From contig NZ_CP155730.1 of NCBI RefSeq assembly GCF_039724765.1, positions 124,001-188,000 of the forward strand: a stretch of 64,000 nucleotides of DNA, given 5' to 3'. Position 1 is the stretch's first letter, and the number at the start of each line of letters is the position of its first letter. This document shows positions 1-8,057 of the stretch, in pieces. The DNA is from Sagittula stellata E-37. GTDB taxonomy: Bacteria; Pseudomonadota; Alphaproteobacteria; Rhodobacterales; Rhodobacteraceae. The notes under the pieces were generated by a model. That model made no database searches and had not been told where the DNA came from. It worked only from the letters and a program-made list of their open reading frames with translations. Position numbers and translations under genes: made by a program.

Positions 1-1912
1 GCGCCCGAAGGGTTTGCGCCTGAAGCGCCGTGAGCGAGATGTGCGGCCTATCCGTGGCGCTTAGGCCGCAGTCCTGCCATTCCATCCCCAGTCCCGCCGC
101 TTCGAGATGATCGCCGATCTCCCGCCGGAGGTCAGCCAGAAGTTGCGCCAGAACCGCTCCGTCCTCCGCCGGGTTCGACACGATCTGTCGCAGGTCCGAG
201 AGGGTCTGTCGGATCAGCAGATCCTTCCGCTCCGGGTCCGAAGAGTGCAGCGCGCCCAGCAACTGAACCCCGATATTGTCATGCATGTCGCGGTTGATGC
301 GGCTGCGTTCGGTTTCGACTGCGGCGTCATGTGCGCGCTGGCGCGCGATGGAGCGGTCGAGCATTCCGACCACACTGCGCGCCAGTCGCTCATCGCGTCG
401 GTTGAACAAAGCGCGCCCCTGCCGCGCCCAGTGCAGGCGAATGCCCGGCAGACGGTGCGGCAACGGGATCTCGAGCGTTTCGCCGCCGTCGCGCAGGCCG
501 ACCGCATCGAAGGCCGGTGAGCCGTGCTCGATACGGAGCGGATCGAAAAGGCGACGCAACAGGGCATGAAGCGCGGCATCGCGGTCCTCCGCCCGGGTGG
601 CAAGAGCCACATCGCTGACCAGCGCGAATAGTTCTTCTTGCCCCAGTCCGCGGTCGTTGCGCAACCAGCGGCCCAGCACATCGCGAAGCGGCAGATAGAT
701 CAGGCCCACCACGGCGAGCGCGAGGCCGAACGCAGGCGCCCGGTCGAGCGCAAGTCCAAGGATCATTGCCGCGTCGAGTACCAGCAGCAGAAGAACGCCA
801 CCCATGTAGAAGAGTATGCGGAAGGACCAGTCCGACAACTCGAAGAGCCTGTAGCGCGCGATCCCCATGGCGAGGCCAACAAAGATCACGAGGAAGAAGA
901 GGAAGGCGTGTCCCTGCGAAAGGCGCGGCGGCGCGCCCATCATCAGGGGAAGCGTGACGGTCAGGCCGAAACCACCGGCACCCACCAGTACAGAAAGGCC
1001 GAACCATCCGAGCATTGCCCGCGCCGTGGGGTTGCGCCGGTTCACCACCGCCTGTGCCAGAACCGCGGCCAGCAGCATCAGCATTGCGAGGACGACGGGC
1101 GCCTGTCGGTTCTGCAGCGCATCCGGCCAGTCGACAAGGACGGTCAGGATGAAGACCGAGAACAGCGCAGCGACGGACCAGAGCGCCGCCCGCCCGGCAA
1201 GTCGTGCCGGATAGATCAGGAAAAGGTTGATCATCCCGATCCCGAAGACCAGCGTCCCTAGGTAGTTCAGCCGCGAAGCTATCGTGAAGACCTCGGTACT
1301 GAGCGCAAGCTCCCGGGTGCTGTAGAGCGCGGCCGCGTCAGCGGAGATCATCAGGCCGAGACCTGCAAGCCCGAAGCACTGAACCGCCCGGTCTTCGTGC
1401 CGCAATGCCATGACCCAGCCGCCCAGAACGATACCTGCGAAGCCCACGCCAAGCTGGACCCAGAAGACGCCCGGCAGGTCGCCAAGAGGCCGGGAAGGCG
1501 CCGGTCGGATCTCTTGCATGACGCGGTCGGGCGCGCCTTGGGGGTGCAACTTAAGATGGGTTGTGGGTGCTGCTATACGCGCGAGCAGCGCGTCCTGCTT
1601 CGCAAAGAAGGCGCGCATCTCTTCGGGGTCTGTCAGGGCGTCAGGCTCTTCGGTCAGGTCTCGCGCATTGACCGGCAGGGCCGGGAGGCCGGGCGCAGCA
1701 ACCGAGAGGAGCGTCGCGCCTTGGGGGACGCGGCCTTCGGCGGGACCGTCAGGATGGACCGCATAGACTATGGCGCTGTTGTCCGGCCCCGCGACGAGCC
1801 GCACCCCGAGCCAAGGCTGACTGAGCGCGATCCAGAGCACCAGGGTCGCGACGGCAAGCCCAAGTGCCAGCGCCGACGCAGCGAGCAGAGCCGGAGAATA
1901 GGTTTGCTTCAT
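1..1912 (-). CDS. Membrane sensor histidine kinase, N-terminal part (runs off the left edge)
   Basis: The frame is open from an ATG at 1912 to the window edge, giving at least 637 residues. It starts with a membrane segment (about residues 8-28), then a periplasmic stretch resembling a PDZ-like fold (WLGVRLV...DGPAEG), then a series of hydrophobic segments up to about residue 400. A dimerisation helix follows, with the phosphoacceptor motif NRDMHDNIGVQLL at His544, of the HisKA_3 (NarX/LytS-like) type. The ATP-binding domain lies beyond the edge. The protein should autophosphorylate at the membrane and signal to a response regulator, probably encoded further left. It is divergent from the surface-lipoprotein operon, and nothing shows that the two are functionally linked. 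The ligand is unknown. Confidence 0.82.
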   Translation of the reverse strand, partial: MKQTYSPALLAASALALGLAVATLVLWIALSQPWLGVRLVAGPDNSAIVYAVHPDGPAEGRVPQGATLLSVAAPGLPALPVNARDLTEEPDALTDPEEMRAFFAKQDALLARIAAPTTHLKLHPQGAPDRVMQEIRPAPSRPLGDLPGVFWVQLGVGFAGIVLGGWVMALRHEDRAVQCFGLAGLGLMISADAAALYSTRELALSTEVFTIASRLNYLGTLVFGIGMINLFLIYPARLAGRAALWSVAALFSVFILTVLVDWPDALQNRQAPVVLAMLMLLAAVLAQAVVNRRNPTARAMLGWFGLSVLVGAGGFGLTVTLPLMMGAPPRLSQGHAFLFFLVIFVGLAMGIARYRLFELSDWSFRILFYMGGVLLLLVLDAAMILGLALDRAPAFGLALAVVGLIYLPLRDVLGRWLRNDRGLGQEELFALVSDVALATRAEDRDAALHALLRRLFDPLRIEHGSPAFDAVGLRDGGETLEIPLPHRLPGIRLHWARQGRALFNRRDERLARSVVGMLDRSIARQRAHDAAVETERSRINRDMHDNIGVQLLGALHSSDPERKDLLIRQTLSDLRQIVSNPAEDGAVLAQLLADLRREIGDHLEAAGLGMEWQDCGLSATDRPHISLTALQAQTLRA

Positions 1913-1989
1913 GCGGTGGGTGCCATGTTTCGCGAAACACCAGAAACCAAATATTCCAAAAGTTTAGTGCCAGTATTTTTGCTTGAATA

Positions 1990-2003
1990 CCCCTGAACAG
2001 GGG
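1990..2003. promoter_or_regulatory. Short perfect hairpin in the divergent promoter region
   Basis: CCCCT-GAAC-AGGGG is a perfect 5-bp inverted repeat with a 4-base loop. It sits in the AT-rich gap between the histidine kinase and the lipoprotein gene and could be an operator or part of the lipoprotein leader. The function is not known. Confidence 0.3.
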
Positions 2004-2038
2004 AGAGACAGCGCAATTTCTGGGCGCCAAAAAGATTC

Positions 2039-2051
2039 ATTATCAATTATC
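2039..2051 (+). promoter_or_regulatory. Tandem ATTATC repeat, possible Fur-like site
   Basis: ATTATC-A-ATTATC lies 13 bases before the lipoprotein start. Fur boxes are built from hexamers of this kind (GATAAT / ATTATC), and TbpB-like lipoproteins are often iron regulated, so an iron-responsive operator is plausible. Only two hexamers are present, which keeps the call weak. Confidence 0.3.
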
Positions 2052-2064
2052 AAGGATACGAGGG

Positions 2065-2760
2065 ATGCGCATTGCAAATCTTGGGCGGCTTAGCCTCGCC
2101 CTGGTGCTTGGCACATCGCTGTCCGGCTGCCTGCAGGGCAGCAGTGGTGGCGGAGCTGGCGGTGGTGGAACTGGCGGTGGCGGCGGAGGAGGCGGTGGCA
2201 GCTCAAGCTTCGACACCGAGTTCGATCGCGTCACGGCCAAGGCGCCGACGTCGAACATGCCGACCGCGATCAACGCATCCTACGCCGGACGGCTTAAGGT
2301 TGACGTGACCGATCCTTCCAGCACCATCGGTGAGGTCGAGGGCGATCTGGACCTCGATGTGGCCTGGAATGATGGACAGGCCACCAACCCGTTCACCGGG
2401 ACCGCGTCGAATTTCACCGGCACGCTGGTGACCGGCCAAACAGGCACCATTGACGGCACTCTGACCGTAGACAACAGCTTCGGCGGGTCCATCAGCCGGG
2501 TGGTCAATCCCTCGATGAACGTGGGCGGGGTCACCATCCCCGAGACACAGATCGGGGCGCTGAGCGTCACTCTCACCGGTGAGTTGAGCCAGGGCGGGAC
2601 CGCTGCCGACACGCAGATAACGCTCGGCGGGTCGTTCTTCGGCGATGCCGGTGAGGCCGCGCTTGGGCCGGTGGTCGGCGGTTACAACCTGCCGAACTCG
2701 GGCAATCCGGCGGTGTTCGACGGTGCCATCGCAGGCACCTATTATATCGAACAAAAATGA
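2065..2760 (+). CDS. TbpB-like surface lipoprotein (Slam substrate)
   Basis: A 231-residue protein with a lipoprotein signal peptide and lipobox LSGC (Cys at about 22). A long Gly/Ser-rich linker (about residues 25-50) follows, and then a small beta-barrel domain of the transferrin-binding-protein-B C-lobe type, with the family's late GGSFFGDAGEAALGPVVGG signature. Lipoproteins of this family are exposed on the cell surface after export by a Slam protein, and some bind metal or haem carriers. The next gene is a Slam homologue starting inside this stop codon, which supports the pairing. The ligand cannot be told from the sequence. The start is set by an AGGATACGAGGG stretch and the signal peptide. 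Confidence 0.8.
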   Translation: MRIANLGRLSLALVLGTSLSGCLQGSSGGGAGGGGTGGGGGGGGGSSSFDTEFDRVTAKAPTSNMPTAINASYAGRLKVDVTDPSSTIGEVEGDLDLDVAWNDGQATNPFTGTASNFTGTLVTGQTGTIDGTLTVDNSFGGSISRVVNPSMNVGGVTIPETQIGALSVTLTGELSQGGTAADTQITLGGSFFGDAGEAALGPVVGGYNLPNSGNPAVFDGAIAGTYYIEQK

Positions 2761-4082
2761 TGACAAGGCTCGCGGCACTTGGCGTGCGGCGCCTGCTCGC
2801 GGGCCTTTTTCTTGCACTGGCGCTTGTGTCGCAAGCACCGGCGCAGCAGTCTGACGTGCTTGCCCGTGCCGAGGCGCAGGTAAATGCCGGAGACTATGGC
2901 ACCGCTATCTCCGCCCTGCAGAGAATGGGGCCTCAAGCGTTGCGCGAGGCCGAGTTGCGCCGTCTCTGGGCGCTGTCCATGGCGCATGTCCGGCAGGGCC
3001 GTCCACGCGCGGCACTGCCCTGGCTGGACCGACTGGTCTCCCTTGCGCCCGATGCCGTCACCTACCGTCTGGAACTCGCCAACACGCTCGAGGCTGCGGG
3101 GCAGGCAGAGCGCGCGCGCTACCACTATTCCCTGGCGCGCGGCGCCGCGCTGCCCCCGTCGCTGGCCGACGAGGTGACGCGGCGCATCGACCAGATTGAT
3201 CGTGCCCGGATCTGGGAAGGCAATTTCCGCTTCGCGATCGTGCCCGAGAGTAATCCCGCGAAACGAACCGCGGCCGACACCATCATGATCGGCGACCTGC
3301 CCTTCAAGCTCAAGGACGCCTCCCGCGCACAGCCCGCCCGGGGTGTCGAACTTGGCTTCGGGCTTGCCGCCCTGCCCAGGGTGGGACCGGATCTGAGGCT
3401 TCGGCTGGGGGCGTCCCTCGATGCACGGCTTTACGAAGAAGGTGCGCCCGACGACGTTCAGGCACGGGCGGAACTGGGGTTGCTGCACTTCGGCGACCGC
3501 AACCGCAGACTGGGCGCCGGGATCACTCTGGGAAAGCGCTGGATCGACGGCGAGGCATACGCCAACACGCGTGGCATCTATCTGACCTGGGGCCAGTCCA
3601 TCGACGCCCAGGCCCGGAGCATGCTTAACCTGACGCTGATCCGCGAGCGCACCGACTATGAACGCCCCGGAACCGAGCCCGCCACCCGATCCGTAGCAGC
3701 CGCATCGCTCAGCCACACGGTTACACCCCGGTTGCAACTCAGTTTCGGCTTGCAGGTGGAGCGGACCGAAAGCGCGCTTGCAACCGAAGCCGGGCAGGGG
3801 GGGGCGGTGACGCTTGGCGCGCGCTACGCCTTCGAGGGCGGGCTGCTCGCCGAGTTGTCACTGGCGCTTGGTCGGCACGAACGCGATGGGCCTGACCGCC
3901 TGCTTGGAATTGTACGTAAGGACCAGCGCGAGAGTCTCACCCTGAAGCTCACACACCGCGACTGGGCGGTCGCGGGCTTTGCGCCGGTACTCGAACTCGG
4001 AGCAGAGCGGCAGGACTCGAGCAACGACCTCTACAGCTACGAGAACAACCGTGTGCTGCTGGGCATCACCCGGCGGTTCTGA
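2757..4082 (+). CDS. Slam-type surface lipoprotein assembly modifier (type XI secretion)
   Basis: A 441-residue protein with a signal peptide ending near APAQQ, an N-terminal TPR-like helical region (about residues 35-145, AEAQVNAGDYGTAISAL and following), and a C-terminal outer-membrane beta-barrel with alternating aromatic strands that ends in RRF, the C-terminal Phe recognised by the Bam machinery. This is the architecture of Slam (DUF560), which moves lipoproteins to the outer face of the outer membrane. It overlaps the TbpB-like lipoprotein gene by 4 bp (or 1 bp if the second ATG, at 2760, is used), so the two are translationally coupled. The lipoprotein is therefore its likely substrate. 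Confidence 0.8.
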   Translation: MMTRLAALGVRRLLAGLFLALALVSQAPAQQSDVLARAEAQVNAGDYGTAISALQRMGPQALREAELRRLWALSMAHVRQGRPRAALPWLDRLVSLAPDAVTYRLELANTLEAAGQAERARYHYSLARGAALPPSLADEVTRRIDQIDRARIWEGNFRFAIVPESNPAKRTAADTIMIGDLPFKLKDASRAQPARGVELGFGLAALPRVGPDLRLRLGASLDARLYEEGAPDDVQARAELGLLHFGDRNRRLGAGITLGKRWIDGEAYANTRGIYLTWGQSIDAQARSMLNLTLIRERTDYERPGTEPATRSVAAASLSHTVTPRLQLSFGLQVERTESALATEAGQGGAVTLGARYAFEGGLLAELSLALGRHERDGPDRLLGIVRKDQRESLTLKLTHRDWAVAGFAPVLELGAERQDSSNDLYSYENNRVLLGITRRF

Positions 4083-4191
4083 GACATGCGGAAGGCGATT
4101 GCGGCACCCGCCCGTGCTATCCGTGGGTCATTGCGGCCGAAGTTTGCCCGTCACCGGACATTGCTGGTCTTCATAGTGAGCAGATCAGACC

Positions 4192-4494
4192 GTATCGAAA
4201 CGCAGGAACCTAGGCGCGGGCTTCAAGGCTCGCGTGGCGTCGAAAACCGTGAAGAGCGAGCGCACTGTGTCGGAGTTGGCCGCTATAATGCGGCGTGCAT
4301 CTTTGACGGACAGTGCATTCGCACAGCGAATGTCACGACAGGCGACTATGATCCACCAGCGGAAGACGGCTCTCCCCAAGGCGGCAACGGACATCTTTGA
4401 ACACGGCGGGAAGAAGAAGGCCGAGGTCGCCAAGGAGACTGCGCGGTCGTTGCACGCGGGGATCCGAGAACTGGCCACCCGCTTGCGAAAGGGT
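4192..4494 (+). pseudogene. IS3-family transposase OrfA remnant
   Basis: The reading frame from 4192 gives SKRRNLGAGFKARVA, then TVSELAA, TMIHQRKTALPKAATDIFEHG and GKKKAEVAKETARSLHAGI. These follow the order of IS3-family OrfA proteins (RRxxxxxFKAxVA, TVxELA, MIxxWK, FERG). The expected ATG reads GTA. About 16 extra codons containing a hairpin (CATTCGC-ACA-GCGAATG) interrupt the helix-turn-helix after ELAA. The frame then runs without homology into the antisense of the next gene, and OrfB is absent. It is a truncated, inactive remnant. Confidence 0.65.
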
Positions 4495-5342
4495 CATCCA
4501 TGCGTCCCTTCCTTCACGAGACCCGCGAAGTGGTCGCCAAGGCGACGCTTGCCAAAGCGCGGCGCGACCATCTCCATCCCGAGCGCGGTCAGGAAGAAGC
4601 GCGCCGGGCCGCTCATGCGCCGTGGCAGTAACGGCAGCACCGCGAGTGCTGCGCGACGAAGCGCATCGGGCAGATGGGTGATGCGCGGCGCGGTCCCCAG
4701 CGCGTCAAAGGCGACGCGGGCGATCGCGTCCTGGGTCATCACATCGGGACCGCCGACATCGACCCAGCCGTGCCCGGAATCGGTGGCGTCAGCGATGACC
4801 TCCGCCAGATCGGCTCCGTGAATCGGGTTCAGCCGTTGCGCCCCGTCGCCGAAGAGCCAGACACGGCCGCCTTTGGCCATCTCCAGGATCTCGCCCATGT
4901 CGGAGAAGTACCCCGTCGGTGCGATCACGGTCGCGGGCATGTCGGAGGCCTGAAGCGCCTCCACAAAGGCGGACTTGGCATCGATAAGCGGCACGCCCGC
5001 CATGGCATCGGCATGAAGCACATGCACATAGGCAAAGCGCCCGACGCCCGCCGCCTCCGCCGCGCGCAGCAGGTTGAGGTTGGCCTGATAATCCACGTCG
5101 CGATAGTCCAGCCCATCCGCCTGCCGCGTGATGCCCAGCGACGAGACGACGAGGTCCACACCGTCCATCACCCCCGTCAGCGTCTCTGGCCTGGTGGCCT
5201 CGGCCTCGACCAGCACATCGGCAAGCCCTTCGGCCCGGGCGGTGTTGCGAACCAACGCGGTGACGTGATGGCCGCGCCGCGCATATTCGGCGCAGAGAAA
5301 GCGCCCGAGGTAGCCAGTCGCTCCGGCGATGAGAACGTTCAT
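4494..5342 (-). CDS. NAD(P)-binding protein of the NmrA / atypical SDR family
   Basis: A 282-residue protein beginning MNVLIAGATGYLGRF, a Rossmann dinucleotide-binding motif (GATGYLG) typical of NmrA-like and NADH-ubiquinone-subunit-like atypical SDRs. A GGAGAAG ribosome-binding site before 5342 fixes this start over the longer upstream frame. The canonical YxxxK pair of classical SDRs is not obvious, as usual in this group. Such proteins act as NAD(P)H sensors, quinone or nucleoside-sugar reductases, or assembly factors, so the role is open. It is followed 5' by a small membrane protein gene on the same strand, 13 bp away, so the two probably share a transcript. Confidence 0.8.
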   Translation of the reverse strand: MNVLIAGATGYLGRFLCAEYARRGHHVTALVRNTARAEGLADVLVEAEATRPETLTGVMDGVDLVVSSLGITRQADGLDYRDVDYQANLNLLRAAEAAGVGRFAYVHVLHADAMAGVPLIDAKSAFVEALQASDMPATVIAPTGYFSDMGEILEMAKGGRVWLFGDGAQRLNPIHGADLAEVIADATDSGHGWVDVGGPDVMTQDAIARVAFDALGTAPRITHLPDALRRAALAVLPLLPRRMSGPARFFLTALGMEMVAPRFGKRRLGDHFAGLVKEGTHG

Positions 5343-5355
5343 GGGTCTTCTCCGA

Positions 5356-5736
5356 TCAGGACAGGCCGACACCAAGCGCGGCGGCAGCCATGAGAAACAG
5401 GACGGGCGTCCAAAGCAGGCGCTCCGGGCGCGAAGGGCTTGCGGCATTGGCGATCAGCGACAGCAGGGTCAGGCCGAGCGCAGGCCAGAACAGCGGTGCT
5501 AGCGGTACGGCCACGACACCGGACCGCGCGAGCAACGCCCCCGCCATAGTGCTGAGCAGCGCGGCCTGCACCAGCGCCAGCGCGCGCCAGACAGGAGGAA
5601 GCCGGCCGGGGAAACGCCCACCGACCGTCAGCCGCCCCAGCGGTGCACCGGCGGCGTTGGCAAAATGCATGAGCACCGGACAGGCGGCCAGCCCGGCATA
5701 GGCGATGGCAAGGGCAAATGGGAGAGGCTGCGTCAT
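5356..5736 (-). CDS. Small four-helix membrane protein of unknown function
   Basis: A 126-residue, highly hydrophobic protein with about four predicted membrane spans, starting MTQPLPFALAIAYAG. Its ribosome-binding sequence AAGGACC overlaps the stop codon of an upstream 58-codon ORF. That fixes the start at 5736 and suggests translational coupling. The NmrA-like gene follows 13 bp downstream. I do not recognise the family. Confidence 0.65.
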   Translation of the reverse strand: MTQPLPFALAIAYAGLAACPVLMHFANAAGAPLGRLTVGGRFPGRLPPVWRALALVQAALLSTMAGALLARSGVVAVPLAPLFWPALGLTLLSLIANAASPSRPERLLWTPVLFLMAAAALGVGLS

Positions 5737-5746
5737 TGGTCGGTCC

Positions 5747-5923
5747 TTACCAAAACCGCAGCCAAGATCGAAGGGAACGACGCGATGTGCGCGCCTGTTG
5801 ATCCCCAAGATCGATGTTGTGCCCAAGGTATCGGGGCGGATAGGTGCTTTGCCATCCCGGCTGGTGCGGTCCGCCAGTCAGCAGGTGGTGCAGACCGGCC
5901 ATGCGCGTGTGGATGTCATACAT
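5747..5923 (-). CDS. Small uncharacterised ORF (58 residues)
   Basis: It starts MYDIHTRMAGLHHLL after a strong GAGGGAGG ribosome-binding site. It ends TGGTAA so that its stop overlaps the ribosome-binding site of the membrane protein gene downstream. That arrangement favours a translated ORF, perhaps a leader or coupling peptide. The C-terminal half is rich in Arg and Ser and shows no motif I recognise, so a decayed gene is also possible. Confidence 0.4.
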   Translation of the reverse strand: MYDIHTRMAGLHHLLTGGPHQPGWQSTYPPRYLGHNIDLGDQQARTSRRSLRSWLRFW

Positions 5924-5934
5924 CGCGCCCTCCC

Positions 5935-6300
5935 TCAATTGACCACCGTGTGGCCACGGCCGCGCAGGCAGTTCAGCACGATGGTCTCGCGCGTATCGCT
6001 CGCCTCGGATGCACCCGCCGCTGCGCCTGCCAGCGCGCCGACCACAGCCCCGCCGAGTGCGTCGCCTTCGTCGTCCACTTCGCCCAGAATACCGCCGATC
6101 CCGGCGCCAATGGCGGCTGCGGCCATCGTCTCCTGATCGAGTTGCTTCTGACTGCGGGCAAGGCTCCGGCAGGCGGACAGGTCGCTCTGGAACTGCGCGT
6201 TCGGAGCACCGTCCAGGATCGGATCCACATTCGTGCCCATCTCTGTGCAGGCGCCCAGAAGGGCGGTCAGGCAAAGCGGGGCAATCAGCATCGGTTTCAT
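5935..6300 (-). CDS. Glycine-zipper lipoprotein
   Basis: A 121-residue protein with a lipoprotein signal (MKPMLIAPLCLTALLGAC, Cys18 as the lipid site). The central Gly/Ala-rich segment AAIGAGIGGILG...GGAVVGALAGAAAG is a glycine-zipper pair of membrane helices, as in small outer-membrane lipoproteins such as SlyB/Rick-17kDa relatives. It is likely inserted in the outer membrane as a structural or stress-response protein. The start at 6300 is chosen because it gives the lipobox; the longer frame has no signal sequence. Confidence 0.75.
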   Translation of the reverse strand: MKPMLIAPLCLTALLGACTEMGTNVDPILDGAPNAQFQSDLSACRSLARSQKQLDQETMAAAAIGAGIGGILGEVDDEGDALGGAVVGALAGAAAGASEASDTRETIVLNCLRGRGHTVVN

Positions 6301-6399
6301 ATCTTGTTTCCTTCGACTGTGTGTTTTGTCGAAGGGGGGTCTATGCGTCTGTATCGATCTGCGGCATGACCGCAAGGGCCAGAGGATTGACCTCCGGTA

Positions 6400-7410
6400 T
6401 CAATTATCGAGCCAGGCGGTGGGACTCATGCCCGTCCACCGCCGGAAGGCCCGTACGAAAGCCGAGGCCTCCGAGAAGCCCAGAAGATAGGCCGTCTCCC
6501 CGACGGAGACCTTGCGCGTGCTGAGATAATCCATCGCCATCCGGCGGCGCAGGTCATCATGGACCTCGGCGAAGGTGACGCCTTCGTCCTTGAGCCGGCG
6601 GTAGAGCGTCTGCCGGCTCATGCCGAGGTCACGCGCGATACGGTCCATCGAGAGCGTACCCTCGTGCAGATCGGCCAGCACCCGCGCTTCGACGGCGGCA
6701 CGCAGGGTGTCATTTTCCGCGAGGGCCTGCATCAGGCCATCGGCATGGCGCGTGAAGACGCCAAAGACATAGTCCTTGCCGCCGTCGAAGGCCTCGTCGA
6801 GCCAGACCGGATTGATCCGCAGCGCATTGCGCGAGGCGCGGAAGGTCACCGGCACGCGGAACAGGTCGGGGTAGCGATTGGCGTGTGGCGGCGGGGCGTA
6901 GGTCACCTCCAGCGCCAGCTCGAAGGGGTGTTCGGGGGCGGAGCGGCGGAATTCGGAGATGAACCGCGCGAAGCTCGCCTCCGTCGCATTCCAGCTTCCG
7001 TCGCCGGGGTGGTGATCGATCAGCCAGACCGTATCGCCTTCTCGCGCGATTTCGAAGCGGTCCCGCCCGCCGGGGATCGGCACGTCCGCCATGAGCCGCG
7101 CATAGCGGTTGAGCTGACCGAGGCTGTGCGGGAAGGAGGTGGAGGCATGTACGATCTGGCCCACGATGGACATGGTCTCCAGCCGGGTTTCCAGCACGTG
7201 GCGCAGAAGCAGCGAGGTATCGTTCAACGCCTCGATCCCCGCGGCGATAAGGGCCTGATAGGCGGCAGTGGGAATGCGGGTGTCCTGATCGGCGAGATCG
7301 TCTTCGCAGAGTCGCGCTGTCGCAAGCAGGCCCGCACGCGGCGCACCCTCGGCCACGGCATAGTCGAGAAAGGCCGAGGCGAAACCGGCGGCCATGGTCT
7401 GATCGGACAT
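6400..7410 (-). CDS. AraC-family transcriptional regulator (arabinose-binding-like N-terminus)
   Basis: A 336-residue protein. The first 190 or so residues match the AraC_binding_2-type ligand domain (RFEIAREGDTVWLIDHH, FRVPVTFRASRNALRINP). The last 100 carry two helix-turn-helix motifs, one around MDRIARDLGMSRQTLYRRL and one around VGETAYLLGFSEASAFVRAF, followed by the family ending FRRWTGMSPTAW. A GGAGACTGCCGC spacer puts the start at 7410. It stands alone; the target is not evident. The lipoprotein gene lies 100 bp downstream on the same strand. Confidence 0.88.
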   Translation of the reverse strand: MSDQTMAAGFASAFLDYAVAEGAPRAGLLATARLCEDDLADQDTRIPTAAYQALIAAGIEALNDTSLLLRHVLETRLETMSIVGQIVHASTSFPHSLGQLNRYARLMADVPIPGGRDRFEIAREGDTVWLIDHHPGDGSWNATEASFARFISEFRRSAPEHPFELALEVTYAPPPHANRYPDLFRVPVTFRASRNALRINPVWLDEAFDGGKDYVFGVFTRHADGLMQALAENDTLRAAVEARVLADLHEGTLSMDRIARDLGMSRQTLYRRLKDEGVTFAEVHDDLRRRMAMDYLSTRKVSVGETAYLLGFSEASAFVRAFRRWTGMSPTAWLDN

Positions 7411-8057
7411 GCGGCAGTCTCCAACCGTCAAGAACTTGGTCCGCCCGGTTATGCCACCACCGAACAGCCGTCGGCAGAATGAGACGAGACACAACGTGGG
7501 GACAAGCCCTATGCTGCGCCCCCTGATTGCATTGCCCGTCATCCTGCTCTGTCTCTGCATGCGGATCTTCGCATTCCGGATGTGGATCACTTGGCAGCCA
7601 CCGGAGGTCTGCGCGACCGCAATCGCTGCCCTGTTATCTTCGCCCTTGCCCGGGTCTGAAACCGGATTTGCGAACCCATGTTCATAACGTCTTGTTCATG
7701 GACTTTCAGAGCGCCGTTCGAAGACAGCGAAACGAAGATCGTGCGGACCTCTGGGTGGCCGATCGGCGCAGGGGGCGGCTTTGACAGCCATCATGGGAGC
7801 GCGGGCCCATGGGGCTGACGCGCCGGTTCCATAGGTGTGCCGTTACTGCAATTTTCCGCTTGCCAAAAAGTAACGTTATAAAATAACAATCCTCGACATG
7901 ACTGGATGGGCATGCCAATTTTACCTCGCTAAAGCAGTCCCTTGGCGGGCTTTACCATTGCGACCGACAGTCAGGATGAAACGAGAAAACGGCGCAAACT
8001 CTTCGGTACGCCTCGCCGGGCGTCCTGCCTTTCTGCGCCCAAAAGAGAGGGTTCACC
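7411..8057. other. Gene-poor gap carrying the promoter of the zinc-type operon
   Basis: I see no supported gene here. An ORF at 7511-7687 (58 codons, one hydrophobic stretch) has a weak ribosome-binding site and no recognisable family. The right part is AT-rich and holds a Zur-like palindrome described separately. Confidence 0.5.
7875..7887. promoter_or_regulatory. Zur-like operator palindrome
   Basis: GTTAT-AAA-ATAAC is a perfect 13-bp dyad inside an AT-rich stretch, 170 bp upstream of the COG0523-like gene. Proteobacterial Zur boxes centre on GTTATA-N-TATAAC, and COG0523 with DUF1826 genes belong to zinc-starvation regulons. The match and the context agree; binding is not shown. Confidence 0.5.

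Noticed and set aside
2127..2205. Gly-rich stretch suspected to be a sequencing slip or frameshift
   Set aside because: Frame and lipoprotein features continue on both sides; Gly/Ser linkers after the lipobox are normal in Slam substrates.
2742..3737. A minus-strand ORF of 331 codons opposite the Slam gene
   Set aside because: The Slam frame explains the region, with a signal peptide, TPR-like part and barrel C-terminus; the reverse frame has no ribosome-binding site or family.
7511..7687. A 58-codon ORF with one hydrophobic stretch
   Set aside because: Weak ribosome-binding site, no family, and it sits in a promoter-type gap; not enough to call it a gene.
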